Of a stretch of 64,000 nucleotides of DNA, positions 33,557 to 40,350 are shown piece after piece (the stretch's first letter is position 1; every line of letters begins with the position of its first letter). This DNA comes from Bacillus rhizoplanae. GTDB taxonomy: Bacteria; Bacillota; Bacilli; Bacillales; Bacillaceae_G. The notes under the pieces were generated by a model that saw nothing but the letters and a program-made list of their open reading frames with translations, was not told the DNA's origin and did no database searches. Made by a program: the position numbers and the translations under genes. Location: NCBI RefSeq assembly GCF_917563915.1, contig NZ_CAKJTI010000009.1, positions 1-64,000 of the forward strand. Direction: 5' to 3'.

Positions 33557-33994
33557 ATGAAAAGAATGAGAAAAATTCATTTTTGGATTGGGTTAATTGC
33601 TTCATTATTTATTTTTATTGAATCTGCAACAGGAATATATATGTATTTTAGTGGAAAAGGTCCCGGTGAAAGAATAGAAGGGGCTGCTAATTTTCAAGAA
33701 CGAGGCTTTGGCAGAAATGGTGATACAGGAAATGTACAAAATGGACAAGACATACAAGCGGGGAATTCTGATTTTAATCAGGGAAGTGCAGCGTCAAATA
33801 GACAATTTTTTCAAGATAGAAGTAACGGGGGATTCAATTCTTTATCAAGATTAGTTAGGGAGTTGCATACAGGAGTGATTGGATTAATCGGTTCTATTGC
33901 AATGCTTATTTTAACAGGGACTGGATTATGTATATCTTTTGTAATGTTGCGAGCAAAATGGAGAACAAAGCGTCAAAAAGAAATAACAGTTTAA
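33557..33994 (+). CDS. PepSY-associated membrane protein
   Basis: A 145-residue protein with a PepSY-associated helix at the N-terminus (RKIHFWIGLIASLFIFIESATGIYMYF). A hydrophilic Gly/Asn/Gln-rich loop follows (residues 34-90), then RLVRELHTGVIGLIGSIAMLILTGTGL as a second helix and a basic tail. Full PepSY-TM proteins have four helices; this is a short two-helix form. The histidines in K-I-H and L-H-T-G resemble haem- or metal-binding positions of the family. The start is the ATG at 33557 behind AAGGGAG. It lies 32 nt ahead of the repeat lipoprotein and is likely co-transcribed with it. Confidence 0.78.
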   Translation: MKRMRKIHFWIGLIASLFIFIESATGIYMYFSGKGPGERIEGAANFQERGFGRNGDTGNVQNGQDIQAGNSDFNQGSAASNRQFFQDRSNGGFNSLSRLVRELHTGVIGLIGSIAMLILTGTGLCISFVMLRAKWRTKRQKEITV

Positions 33995-34026
33995 GTGATA
34001 GTTATGAGGAAGGGAGGAAGTGAAAG

Positions 34027-34857
34027 ATGGTTAGAAAAAATACGTTTGGTCTACTAATTGTTGGAGTATTAAGTCTCGGTGTAATGGGAGGGGCTTCTGC
34101 TTGTACAAATAAGGATGCAAATGAATGGCAATTATCTCAACCTAGTAGTTCACAAGTAAATGGTGGGACTGTACATGCTGCATATACAGAAGATAAAGCG
34201 CAGAATTTAGGAATTGAAACAGAAGGAAAAGAGCTACTTACACTTGAGAAGGAAATTCATGAAACGGAAGTAGAGAAAGAGGCAAATCAGCTGGGGGTTT
34301 CCACAGAAGGAAAAGATGTTGGAACACTTTCTGAAGAAATATATGAAGCAAAGGTTAAAAAAGAGGCGGAAAAACTTGGAATACCAGTAGAGGGAAAAGA
34401 AATTGTAGATTTAATAGCAGAAATTAATAAGATAAAAATAAAAAGTGAAGCAGAAAAATTAGGAGTTTCCACAGAAGGGAAAGAGATTGCCACGATAGCT
34501 GAAGAGCTTTATGGAACAAAAGTAAAAAACGAAGCAAAGCAACTTGGTATTTCAGAAAAGGGAAAAAATATGGAAGCGTTAGCGAAAGAAGTATATGAAA
34601 TGAAAATTCAAACAGAAGCGCAAAACCTTCATATTGATCTGTATGGAAAAGATATTTATCAAGTGCTACAAGAAATTAATGAGCAAAAAGTTTTGCAAGT
34701 TGCAAAAGAACTTGGGATAGATGTAACGGATAAGGATACACAGAAGCTTACAGAGGAAATTGAAAAACAACAACCAGATCGAGTGCAGGACCTTCATTTT
34801 TCACCTTGGATACAAACAGATGCAGATGCATTTTATTATTATTTAACAAGTGGCTGA
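34027..34857 (+). CDS. exported protein with seven 28-residue repeats
   Basis: A 276-residue protein. A signal sequence (FGLLIVGVLSLGVMGGASAC) is followed by Cys26, consistent with a lipoprotein or SPase I cleavage. From residue about 55 it consists of tandem 28-residue units of the form E-A-x-x-L-G-I-x-x-E-G-K-E-I-x-x-L-x-x-E-I-x-x-x-K-V-K-x: six complete units and a partial seventh. Each looks like a helix, turn and helix with high charge. A C-terminal segment (FSPWIQTDADAFYYYLTSG) follows. I do not recognise a named family. It sits with the PepSY-like protein, exporter and two-component genes, so a cell-surface sensing or stress role is a guess. Confidence 0.75.
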   Translation: MVRKNTFGLLIVGVLSLGVMGGASACTNKDANEWQLSQPSSSQVNGGTVHAAYTEDKAQNLGIETEGKELLTLEKEIHETEVEKEANQLGVSTEGKDVGTLSEEIYEAKVKKEAEKLGIPVEGKEIVDLIAEINKIKIKSEAEKLGVSTEGKEIATIAEELYGTKVKNEAKQLGISEKGKNMEALAKEVYEMKIQTEAQNLHIDLYGKDIYQVLQEINEQKVLQVAKELGIDVTDKDTQKLTEEIEKQQPDRVQDLHFSPWIQTDADAFYYYLTSG

Positions 34858-34937
34858 TGTTCTGAAAAGGGAAAAGAAATGAGAAGAAAAAGGAGTTTTC
34901 ATATGATTATATGGGTGATAGTCATTATTCCTTGTCT

Positions 34938-35128
34938 CATTATTTGCTTAACTCCATTGCAATATTTTTATCATTCACTAAAACTAGGAATACTGCTACT
35001 ACAACTTCCATTATTTTTTTCATCTCTTATCTCTCCTTGTTTTTGGTTTCATTTCTTACTTTTAGTATAGTAAAAAGCTTATTTTGGAACTATTGAATTA
35101 GGTGACGTAAGAATTACAGTTTTGTAAG
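34938..35128. repeat. 191-bp paralogous segment, copy B
   Basis: It aligns with 27941-28131 over the same length with scattered substitutions and few indels. It lies at the far end of the exporter/two-component/lipoprotein cassette. Confidence 0.85.
34940..35023 (-). CDS. micro-ORF copy B: 27-residue hydrophobic peptide
   Basis: The minus-strand frame begins M-K-K-I-M-E-V-V-V-A-V-F-L-V-L-V and ends N-D-K-N-I-A-M-E-L-S-K. GGAGAG lies 7 nt before the ATG, and TATACT about 40 nt upstream could be a -10 element. Copy A encodes an aligned peptide (E, V, A, V-L, N, K-N, M-E-L and K conserved). Similarity at protein level despite nucleotide divergence supports coding. Possible roles include a membrane-active peptide or type I toxin, but none is shown. 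Confidence 0.5.
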   Translation of the reverse strand: MKKIMEVVVAVFLVLVNDKNIAMELSK

Positions 35129-35135
35129 GGAAATG

Positions 35136-35669
35136 CTATGGTTTGCCGCCTTCTTCTACATGTATAACAATCTGTCCATATAATCTTTCCCCAATGTATG
35201 CATTTAGTAGCCATAAGCCGGAAGAAGGGAGTAACATACTAGAGGGAAAACTTGTGATATCTTTTGTAATCTCTTGTGGTGTTGTCCAAACATTGCCTGT
35301 TATCTCATCTTGAAAAAAGACAGGAACTGGTTTCGTTGAGCCTTGTTTTAGTGCAATGACAGTTAGTTTTCCAGAGGGGATATTTGGACCCAGAAAGAAC
35401 CACATATATTTATTTGGTTGATTAGCAATCCAAGTAGTATCTGCAATTGCAACCTTATCTTCTATACCTTTTACAGATATTTTATCGTGCTCAAATGATG
35501 GACTTTCCTCCCAATTGACATCCTTAAGGATGCTAAGGTGAAAGAAAGAAGGAATATTATTTTGTGGTTGTATCGTTTCAATTATTTTTGGGGAAGTAGA
35601 TTTTTTTACTGTAGTTGTACAGCCAGCGATGAGACAGGAGAGAAGTAGCACAGTTCCAAGTTTTTTCAT
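35136..35669 (-). CDS. uncharacterised lipoprotein
   Basis: A 177-residue exported lipoprotein with signal KKLGTVLLLSCLIAGC (lipobox L-I-A-G-C, Cys17). The mature part has a beta-rich look with conserved-seeming phrases WFFLGPNIPSGKLTVIALKQ and SGLWLLNAYIGERLYGQIVIHV, suggestive of an immunoglobulin-like or DUF4871-like domain. I cannot name a function. AGGAG lies about 10 nt before the ATG. It precedes micro-ORF B on the same strand by about 110 nt and may be co-transcribed with it. Confidence 0.7.
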   Translation of the reverse strand: MKKLGTVLLLSCLIAGCTTTVKKSTSPKIIETIQPQNNIPSFFHLSILKDVNWEESPSFEHDKISVKGIEDKVAIADTTWIANQPNKYMWFFLGPNIPSGKLTVIALKQGSTKPVPVFFQDEITGNVWTTPQEITKDITSFPSSMLLPSSGLWLLNAYIGERLYGQIVIHVEEGGKP

Positions 35670-35740
35670 TCGGCCACGCTCCTAGGCATATTTGTATTTT
35701 AATTGTATTGGACAAAATAAAGAACAATTCCTGTAAAAGA

Positions 35741-35776
35741 AAAAGAGAGGCAATGCAGATAGCATTGCCTCTTTTC
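35741..35776. terminator. bidirectional terminator
   Basis: AAAGAGAGGCAATGC and GCATTGCCTCTTTT form a 14-bp stem. It overlaps the end of the GNAT gene on the minus strand. Confidence 0.85.
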
Positions 35777-36292
35777 TTATTCGTTTTCTTCATGTAAAAA
35801 CAATACCATGTGTTCTTCGTCCCAATATTGATCGTTATATTTTAACGAACGTTCTTGTACGCCAAATGTTTTAAAGCCTAATGATTCATAGAGTTTTTTA
35901 GCGCCTTCATTGCCAACGACAACATCAAGCATAAGTTGTTCTACTTCTAATTCTTTTGCTTTTTCAATTGCTGCCTGCATAAGTGCCTTACCAGCACCAA
36001 GGCCACGCGCTTTTGGAGAGACATAAACAGCACCGATCTTTGCTTTATGTTCTTGCTTTAAAAATGATTTCGTTTCCAGAGTTGCAACACCGATTAATTC
36101 ACTATCTTTAAAAGCACCAAGTGTGTAATTTTCATTTTGAGATAATATTTCTGCTTTATATTCAACAGGGTCTTCCTTGTTAATGATATCTTCGTAAGAG
36201 GAACTGAACGCTTCTGGATTTTGCTTTAATCCTTCAACGCGAAGTGCTAAATAAATTTCTGCATCCTTTTTTGTCAATACACGAATTTCCAA
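35777..36292 (-). CDS. GNAT-family N-acetyltransferase, paralogue 1
   Basis: A 171-residue GNAT acetyltransferase. The acetyl-CoA loop is in VYVSPKARGLGAGKALMQAA (Q/R-x-x-G-x-G/A pattern), followed by VVGNEGAKKLYESLGF typical of the fold's end. It starts with TTG at 36292, 7-8 nt after GGTG. A second gene about 3.3 kb downstream (39639-40145) is very similar, so the two arose by duplication. The acceptor substrate is unknown. Confidence 0.88.
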   Translation of the reverse strand: MEIRVLTKKDAEIYLALRVEGLKQNPEAFSSSYEDIINKEDPVEYKAEILSQNENYTLGAFKDSELIGVATLETKSFLKQEHKAKIGAVYVSPKARGLGAGKALMQAAIEKAKELEVEQLMLDVVVGNEGAKKLYESLGFKTFGVQERSLKYNDQYWDEEHMVLFLHEENE

Positions 36293-36422
36293 TCATATCA
36301 CCTTCTAAATCTTTGGTAGTTGTACATATACATCTTATATTAAAGTAATAATAATTTCAAAAATATAGTATTTATGGTTAATGTTATTGGTTGAAAATTA
36401 TTTACTAAAATAATAAAAATGT

Positions 36423-37799
36423 CTATTGAATTGGTAATTCTATCATAAATATAGTTCCAATTCCAACTTCACTTGTTACATGTATAGAACCACCATGTAA
36501 TTCTATGATTTCTTTTGCAACAGCTAAGCCAATACCTTTTCCACCAGTTGCTCGCGTTCGGGATTTATCGACCCGGTAGAAGCGTTCAAAAATATGTGGT
36601 AAGTCTTCACCTGGAATTCCCTCTCCTTCATCTTGCACTTGTATAAGAAAAGTATGCGCCTTTTTTAATACTCGTACTGTAATTTGAGAATCTTCATGAG
36701 AATGTTGGTGTGCATTATGTAACAAATTCAGCATGACTTGCTCCATGCGGCGTTCGTCTATGCAGACATATAAATCTTCTGGGCAATATAAAGAGATGCC
36801 TATTTTCTTTTTTTGAAGAGATGGCTTTATTTTTTCAACCATACGCTCTACAAATGGTAGCAGTGAAACAGGTTGCTTTTTTATAGCAAATTGATGTTGT
36901 TCAAGTTGTGCAAGTTCAAATAAATCTTGTACGAGTTCGGTAATATTTTCTGTTTCTTCTTCAATAATTTGTAAATATTCTTCCCGTTCTTCTTTAGATA
37001 AAGACGTTCTTTTTGCAACTTTTGTATATCCTTTTACATATGTGAGCGGGGTTAATAATTCATGTGCAACACTTGCGAGAAACTCATTTCGTTCCTTTTT
37101 CATATAGGTTAGCTCACTAGAAAGCTGTTCAATTGTTTTTGCTAAGCTTCCTAATTCGTCCTTACTCTTAATACCTAATGTAATCGGTTCATTTTGCTTC
37201 ATCATTTTTTCGGTTGCTCGCTTCATTTTGATAAGTGGATTTGTAATAACTCTTGAAAATAAAAACACTAAAATTGTTGTGAGAGCCGCTGTCAATGCAC
37301 CGACGGTAACGAACTGTTTCGTTAAGCGGAAAATCATTTCTTTTATAGAAGCAGTTTCTAAAAACATATGGACATAGCCAATTACTACCCCATATTTTGT
37401 AATAGGACTGACTGTTGAAATATATTTTGATGCTTTCCAGCGATCTTCTGTTACCATTCCGTCTCTAGGAATATACTCAATCTTTTGTTCAAGTTGTTTG
37501 TGGATGTCTTCTGTAATGGGATCGGAAGAAGCTAAAATATTACCTGCTGCATTTGTTATGACGAGTTTCGTATGAGAAGGGGCGTTAGATTCCATCGCCG
37601 CGACATGTTCAATGGCTCGTTCGCTATAGCGTTTTTCAATAATATCACGATACCAATTTCCTTTTTCCAGTAAGGCTGTAGTTTCTTCGTCTACACGCAT
37701 TTGTGCCAGTGTTGTATGAAAGGATACAAATAATATGGATTCAATGCAAAGAGATAATAATAAAAAGTATGTACCAAGTTTTATAGAAAGTTTATTCAT
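36423..37799 (-). CDS. sensor histidine kinase
   Basis: A 458-residue membrane kinase with helices at residues about 7-30 and 160-185 around an extracytoplasmic domain. A HAMP linker and a HisKA domain with SVAHELLTPLTYVKG follow. Note Leu where most kinases have Arg (H-E-L-R-T-P-L). The ATPase domain has NLLHNAHQHS, DEGEGIP and GKGIGLAVAKEI. Its response regulator is encoded upstream on the same strand, separated by about 310 bp that contain two bcr1 elements (37814-38103), so an operon appears to have been split. Confidence 0.9.
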   Translation of the reverse strand: MNKLSIKLGTYFLLLSLCIESILFVSFHTTLAQMRVDEETTALLEKGNWYRDIIEKRYSERAIEHVAAMESNAPSHTKLVITNAAGNILASSDPITEDIHKQLEQKIEYIPRDGMVTEDRWKASKYISTVSPITKYGVVIGYVHMFLETASIKEMIFRLTKQFVTVGALTAALTTILVFLFSRVITNPLIKMKRATEKMMKQNEPITLGIKSKDELGSLAKTIEQLSSELTYMKKERNEFLASVAHELLTPLTYVKGYTKVAKRTSLSKEEREEYLQIIEEETENITELVQDLFELAQLEQHQFAIKKQPVSLLPFVERMVEKIKPSLQKKKIGISLYCPEDLYVCIDERRMEQVMLNLLHNAHQHSHEDSQITVRVLKKAHTFLIQVQDEGEGIPGEDLPHIFERFYRVDKSRTRATGGKGIGLAVAKEIIELHGGSIHVTSEVGIGTIFMIELPIQ

Positions 37800-37813
37800 T
37801 ATGATTCACAACC

Positions 37814-37951
37814 TTTTTCCTGTACTAGCAGGCAGTAAGACTCCCGCCATAAATTTCTGAAGAAATAATGAAATTCGGTAGAAGAAAAACTGCTGGCATA
37901 TGCCTGAGTGGTTCCAATAAAGGTTCTTCACTAGTGGAAGTTTCATTTTAT
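37814..37951 (+). repeat. decayed bcr1 copy
   Basis: It is recognisable from AGGCAGTAAGACTCCCGCC, CTGCTGGCATATGCCTGAGTGG and AGTGGAAGTTTCATTTTAT, with many differences from the others. It shares its right TTTAT with the next copy. Confidence 0.75.
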
Positions 37952-38103
37952 CCCGCATTAACGGGCAGTAAGATCCCCACCTTAAGATTGAGAGAAAAGC
38001 GAAGAAGCTAGGTGGGGGATAACTGCCCGTAAAAGCCCAATTGGTGAGAGCTTTCCATCAGTGCGGGATGAAGAACCCCCCACTGATGGAAGTTTCACTT
38101 TAT
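37947..38103 (+). repeat. bcr1 repeat, full length, in tandem
   Basis: TTTATCCCGCATTAACGGGC to GTTTCACTTTAT, GAGAGC variant. It abuts the decayed copy at 37814-37951 head to tail. Confidence 0.94.
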
Positions 38104-38111
38104 TTTTACGA

Positions 38112-38783
38112 TTAGTTACCTTTCCATTTGTAGCCGATTTTATAAACGGTTTCCAGGTAATCTTCGATAGGGAATCCTGCTTTTCGAAGCTTTTCGCGTA
38201 TATTACGAATGTGAGAATCAACGGTACGATATTCAATATCTGTTTGAAATCCCCATATTTTTTCGATAAGTTCATCACGGCTATAAGCACGGTTTATATT
38301 TTGTAAAAAGAGTCCAAGTAATGAAAATTCAATTGGCGTAAGAGAGAGTTTTTCATCGTAGACAGTCACGGTATGTCTCGTTTTATCCCAGTCAATTCCG
38401 TTAAAGCTTATGAATCCTTCTTTCTTCGTACGACGCAATACAGCTTCAATACGAGCAATTAATACTTGTTCATCAAACGGTTTTGTAATATAGTCGTCAG
38501 CGCCTAAGGTGAGACCTTTTACCATGTCATAATTTTGATTACGTGCTGTTAGCATAATTATGGGTACGCTACTTATTTGCCGAATTTGAAAGCAAGTCTC
38601 CCAGCCGTCCATTTTTGGCATCATCACGTCTAATAAGATAAGATCAAACTCCTTTTGTTGAACGAGTTCAAGTGCTTCTTGTCCTGAAGTTGCCTTTATG
38701 CAAAAATGTCCGCGCGGACTTAAAAATAAATCTAATAAGCGCAGCATGCGTTCTTCATCATCTACTAATAATAGTTTTGCCAT
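38112..38783 (-). CDS. OmpR-family response regulator
   Basis: A 223-residue regulator. The receiver has D8 and D9, phospho-acceptor Asp52 (LLDVMMPKMDG) and Lys in ITKPFDEQ. The winged helix ends in TVYKIGYKWKG. The start is the ATG at 38783, 9 nt after GAGGTG; a GTG at 38795 lies too close to that site. It is the first gene of a former operon with the kinase at 36423-37799. A diverged bcr1 lies just upstream (38817), within 35 nt of the start, so the native promoter may have been displaced. Confidence 0.92.
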   Translation of the reverse strand: MAKLLLVDDEERMLRLLDLFLSPRGHFCIKATSGQEALELVQQKEFDLILLDVMMPKMDGWETCFQIRQISSVPIIMLTARNQNYDMVKGLTLGADDYITKPFDEQVLIARIEAVLRRTKKEGFISFNGIDWDKTRHTVTVYDEKLSLTPIEFSLLGLFLQNINRAYSRDELIEKIWGFQTDIEYRTVDSHIRNIREKLRKAGFPIEDYLETVYKIGYKWKGN

Positions 38784-38816
38784 AATGATGTACACCTCGA
38801 GTTTCCAGTATTTATG

Positions 38817-38970
38817 TTTATCCCGCTATTTGCGGGCAGTAAGACCCTACCTTAATATTCAGAGAGAAGTGAAGAAAATAGGTGGGATCACTGCTGGCAT
38901 GCGCCCGATTGGTTCAACTAACCATCAGTGTGGGATAAAAAACCACTCACTGAAGGAAGTTTCCCTTATA
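38817..38970 (+). repeat. bcr1 repeat, full length, diverged
   Basis: It starts TTTATCCCGCTATTTGCGGGC and retains the CGATTGGTTCAACTAACC block. The right end is altered (GGAAGTTTCCCTTAT). Confidence 0.9.
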
Positions 38971-39064
38971 TATTTTACATGAACTTTTACAAAAAACACT
39001 GTTCATATTATGAAGAAAAGGACAATTGCCATAAAAAATGCACTACTTTTGCAAATCTTTCTTT

Positions 39065-39231
39065 TATAATGAGAATGTAGCAGCACAAAAATACCCTATG
39101 TTGCGACATAACGTCTTGTCATTTTGTTTTTCAAAATGACAAATTCCATTCTATTGTGTAAGTGAGATAGAGAACATTTTTCGTATTCACCTCGCATCGA
39201 ATAAGGAAAATTTCTATCTCACATTTTTTTT
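39065..39231 (+). ncRNA. candidate small RNA with two hairpins
   Basis: TATAAT at 39065 is followed by a perfect 11-bp hairpin (TTGTCATTTTG / CAAAATGACAA, 39116-39142). A larger hairpin follows (GTGAGATAG / CTATCTCAC, 39162-39222, with inner TATTC / GAATA) and ends in nine T. No ORF with a ribosome site lies inside. The structure and terminator suggest an independent small transcript. No clear -35 was found. The rest of 38971-39363 holds nothing else that I can support. Confidence 0.4.
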
Positions 39232-39363
39232 GTTAATAAAGAGGATTTAAATAGTGAATAAAAAGAACAATTCCTTGAAAAGTAGGAACACAATGCAGCT
39301 ATAGTGTGCATTGCATTAATGATGATGACTATCGTTGTTTATGCTAGGAAGTTTTTTTGATTA

Positions 39364-39476
39364 TTATAAAGCAAAATTTTTATCAATGAAGGGTTTCCTT
39401 ACTGATAATGAACTGAGCCAATTGGGCTCTTATAGATGATTTCGTATTAAACACCCGCCTGTTAGAGCGGGATAAA
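39364..39476 (-). repeat. decayed bcr1 copy
   Basis: Bounded by ATAAA on both sides. ATAAAGCAAAATTTTTATCA matches the bcr1 right end. TACTGATAATGAACTGAGCC and AATTGGGCTCTTATAG match the middle, and GAGCGGGATAAA matches the left end. The region holding AGATAGGTGGGG is lost. Confidence 0.65.
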
Positions 39477-39482
39477 AATAAG

Positions 39483-39511
39483 AAGCCTCGCATGTGTGCG
39501 GGGCTTTTTTT
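39483..39511. terminator. terminator-like hairpin
   Basis: AAGCCTCGCA and TGCGGGGCTT form a stem followed by seven T on the plus strand. On the minus strand a T-rich tail also follows, so it may terminate the GNAT paralogue 2 transcript. Confidence 0.75.
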
Positions 39512-39519
39512 AGTGGTCT

Positions 39520-39625
39520 TTTATCCCGCTATTCGCGGGCAGTAAGACCCCCACCTCAAAATTCAGAGAGAAGCGAGGAAGATAGGTGGGGGAGGAAACC
39601 CCCACTGATGGAAGTTTCACTTTAT
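39520..39625 (+). repeat. bcr1 repeat, internally deleted
   Basis: 106 bp, TTTAT at both ends. The left half through AGATAGGTGGGGGA is joined directly to GGAAACCCCCACTGATGG. The GATTGG block is missing. Confidence 0.92.
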
Positions 39626-39638
39626 GTGTAAAAGAAGA

Positions 39639-40145
39639 CTAAGCATTTAAAAATAAAACCATATGCTCTTCATCCCAATATTGTCCGTTATATTTTAAAC
39701 CACGTTCTTGTACGCCATATGTTTGAAAACCAAGTGATTCGTATAGTTTCTTTGCCGGTTCATTTCCGACAACAACATCAAGCATGATTTGTTCTATATC
39801 TAACCTTGGTGCATTTTCAATGATTGTTTCAATTAATGCTCTTCCAGCACCAAGACCACGTGCCTTCGGAGAAACATATACAGAGCCAATTTTTGCTTTA
39901 TGCTCTTGTTTAATAAATGGTTTAATTTCAAGTGTGGCCATGCCAATTAATTCATCGTCTTTAAAAGCGCCTATTGTAAATTTTTCAGGATTATCTAATC
40001 GTTTTGCCATCGCAGTAACAGGATTTTCTTGTTTCATAACATCTTCATAAGAGGAACTAAATGCTTCAGGGTTTTGAGTTAACCCTTCTATGCCAAGCTG
40101 TAAATATATACTTGCATCTTCTTTTGTTAAGACACGAATGTTCAT
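39639..40145 (-). CDS. GNAT-family N-acetyltransferase, paralogue 2
   Basis: A 168-residue GNAT acetyltransferase highly similar to the product of 35777-36292. Shared stretches include NPEAFSSSYED, KQEHKAKIG, VYVSPKARGLGAG and YWDEEHMVLFL. The acetyl-CoA loop is intact. AGGAGG lies 8 nt before the ATG. The pair brackets the two-component genes and probably arose by segmental duplication. Different early residues (N-P-V-T-A-M-A-K against D-P-V-E-Y-K-A-E) suggest divergence of the acceptor site. Confidence 0.88.
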   Translation of the reverse strand: MNIRVLTKEDASIYLQLGIEGLTQNPEAFSSSYEDVMKQENPVTAMAKRLDNPEKFTIGAFKDDELIGMATLEIKPFIKQEHKAKIGSVYVSPKARGLGAGRALIETIIENAPRLDIEQIMLDVVVGNEPAKKLYESLGFQTYGVQERGLKYNGQYWDEEHMVLFLNA

Positions 40146-40235
40146 ACAAGTAACCTCCTAATGGTTTTATGTAATGAAATTATATATTAACTTTATTAAT
40201 TATTCAATAGTTATATATGTTACGTTTTTATAACT

Positions 40236-40264
40236 AAAAAGGTTTCTCATGTGAGAAACCTTTT
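40236..40264 (-). terminator. probable terminator of fdhD
   Basis: AAAAGGTTTCTCA and TGAGAAACCTTTT form a stem with T runs on both strands, downstream of fdhD. Confidence 0.75.
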
Positions 40265-40270
40265 GATTAC

Positions 40271-40350
40271 TTTATTTACTCACCGTAAGAACCCGATTGG
40301 TTTAACTAACCTTTTGGAGAAGAGCGCTCCAAAAGGAAGTTTCACTTTAT
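40271..40350 (+). repeat. bcr1 repeat, right half only
   Basis: TTTAT followed by CCGTAAGAACCCGATTGG, a changed central part (CTTTTGGAGAAGAGCGCTCC) and the right end AAGTTTCACTTTAT. The end supplies the last codons and stop of fdhD. Confidence 0.8.

Noticed and set aside
34879-35070. Plus-strand hydrophobic ORF of 63 codons with AAAAGGAG before an internal ATG near 34904
   Set aside because: It overlaps the 191-bp paralogous segment antisense to micro-ORF B, and copy A does not preserve a matching plus frame. Kept only as a possibility.
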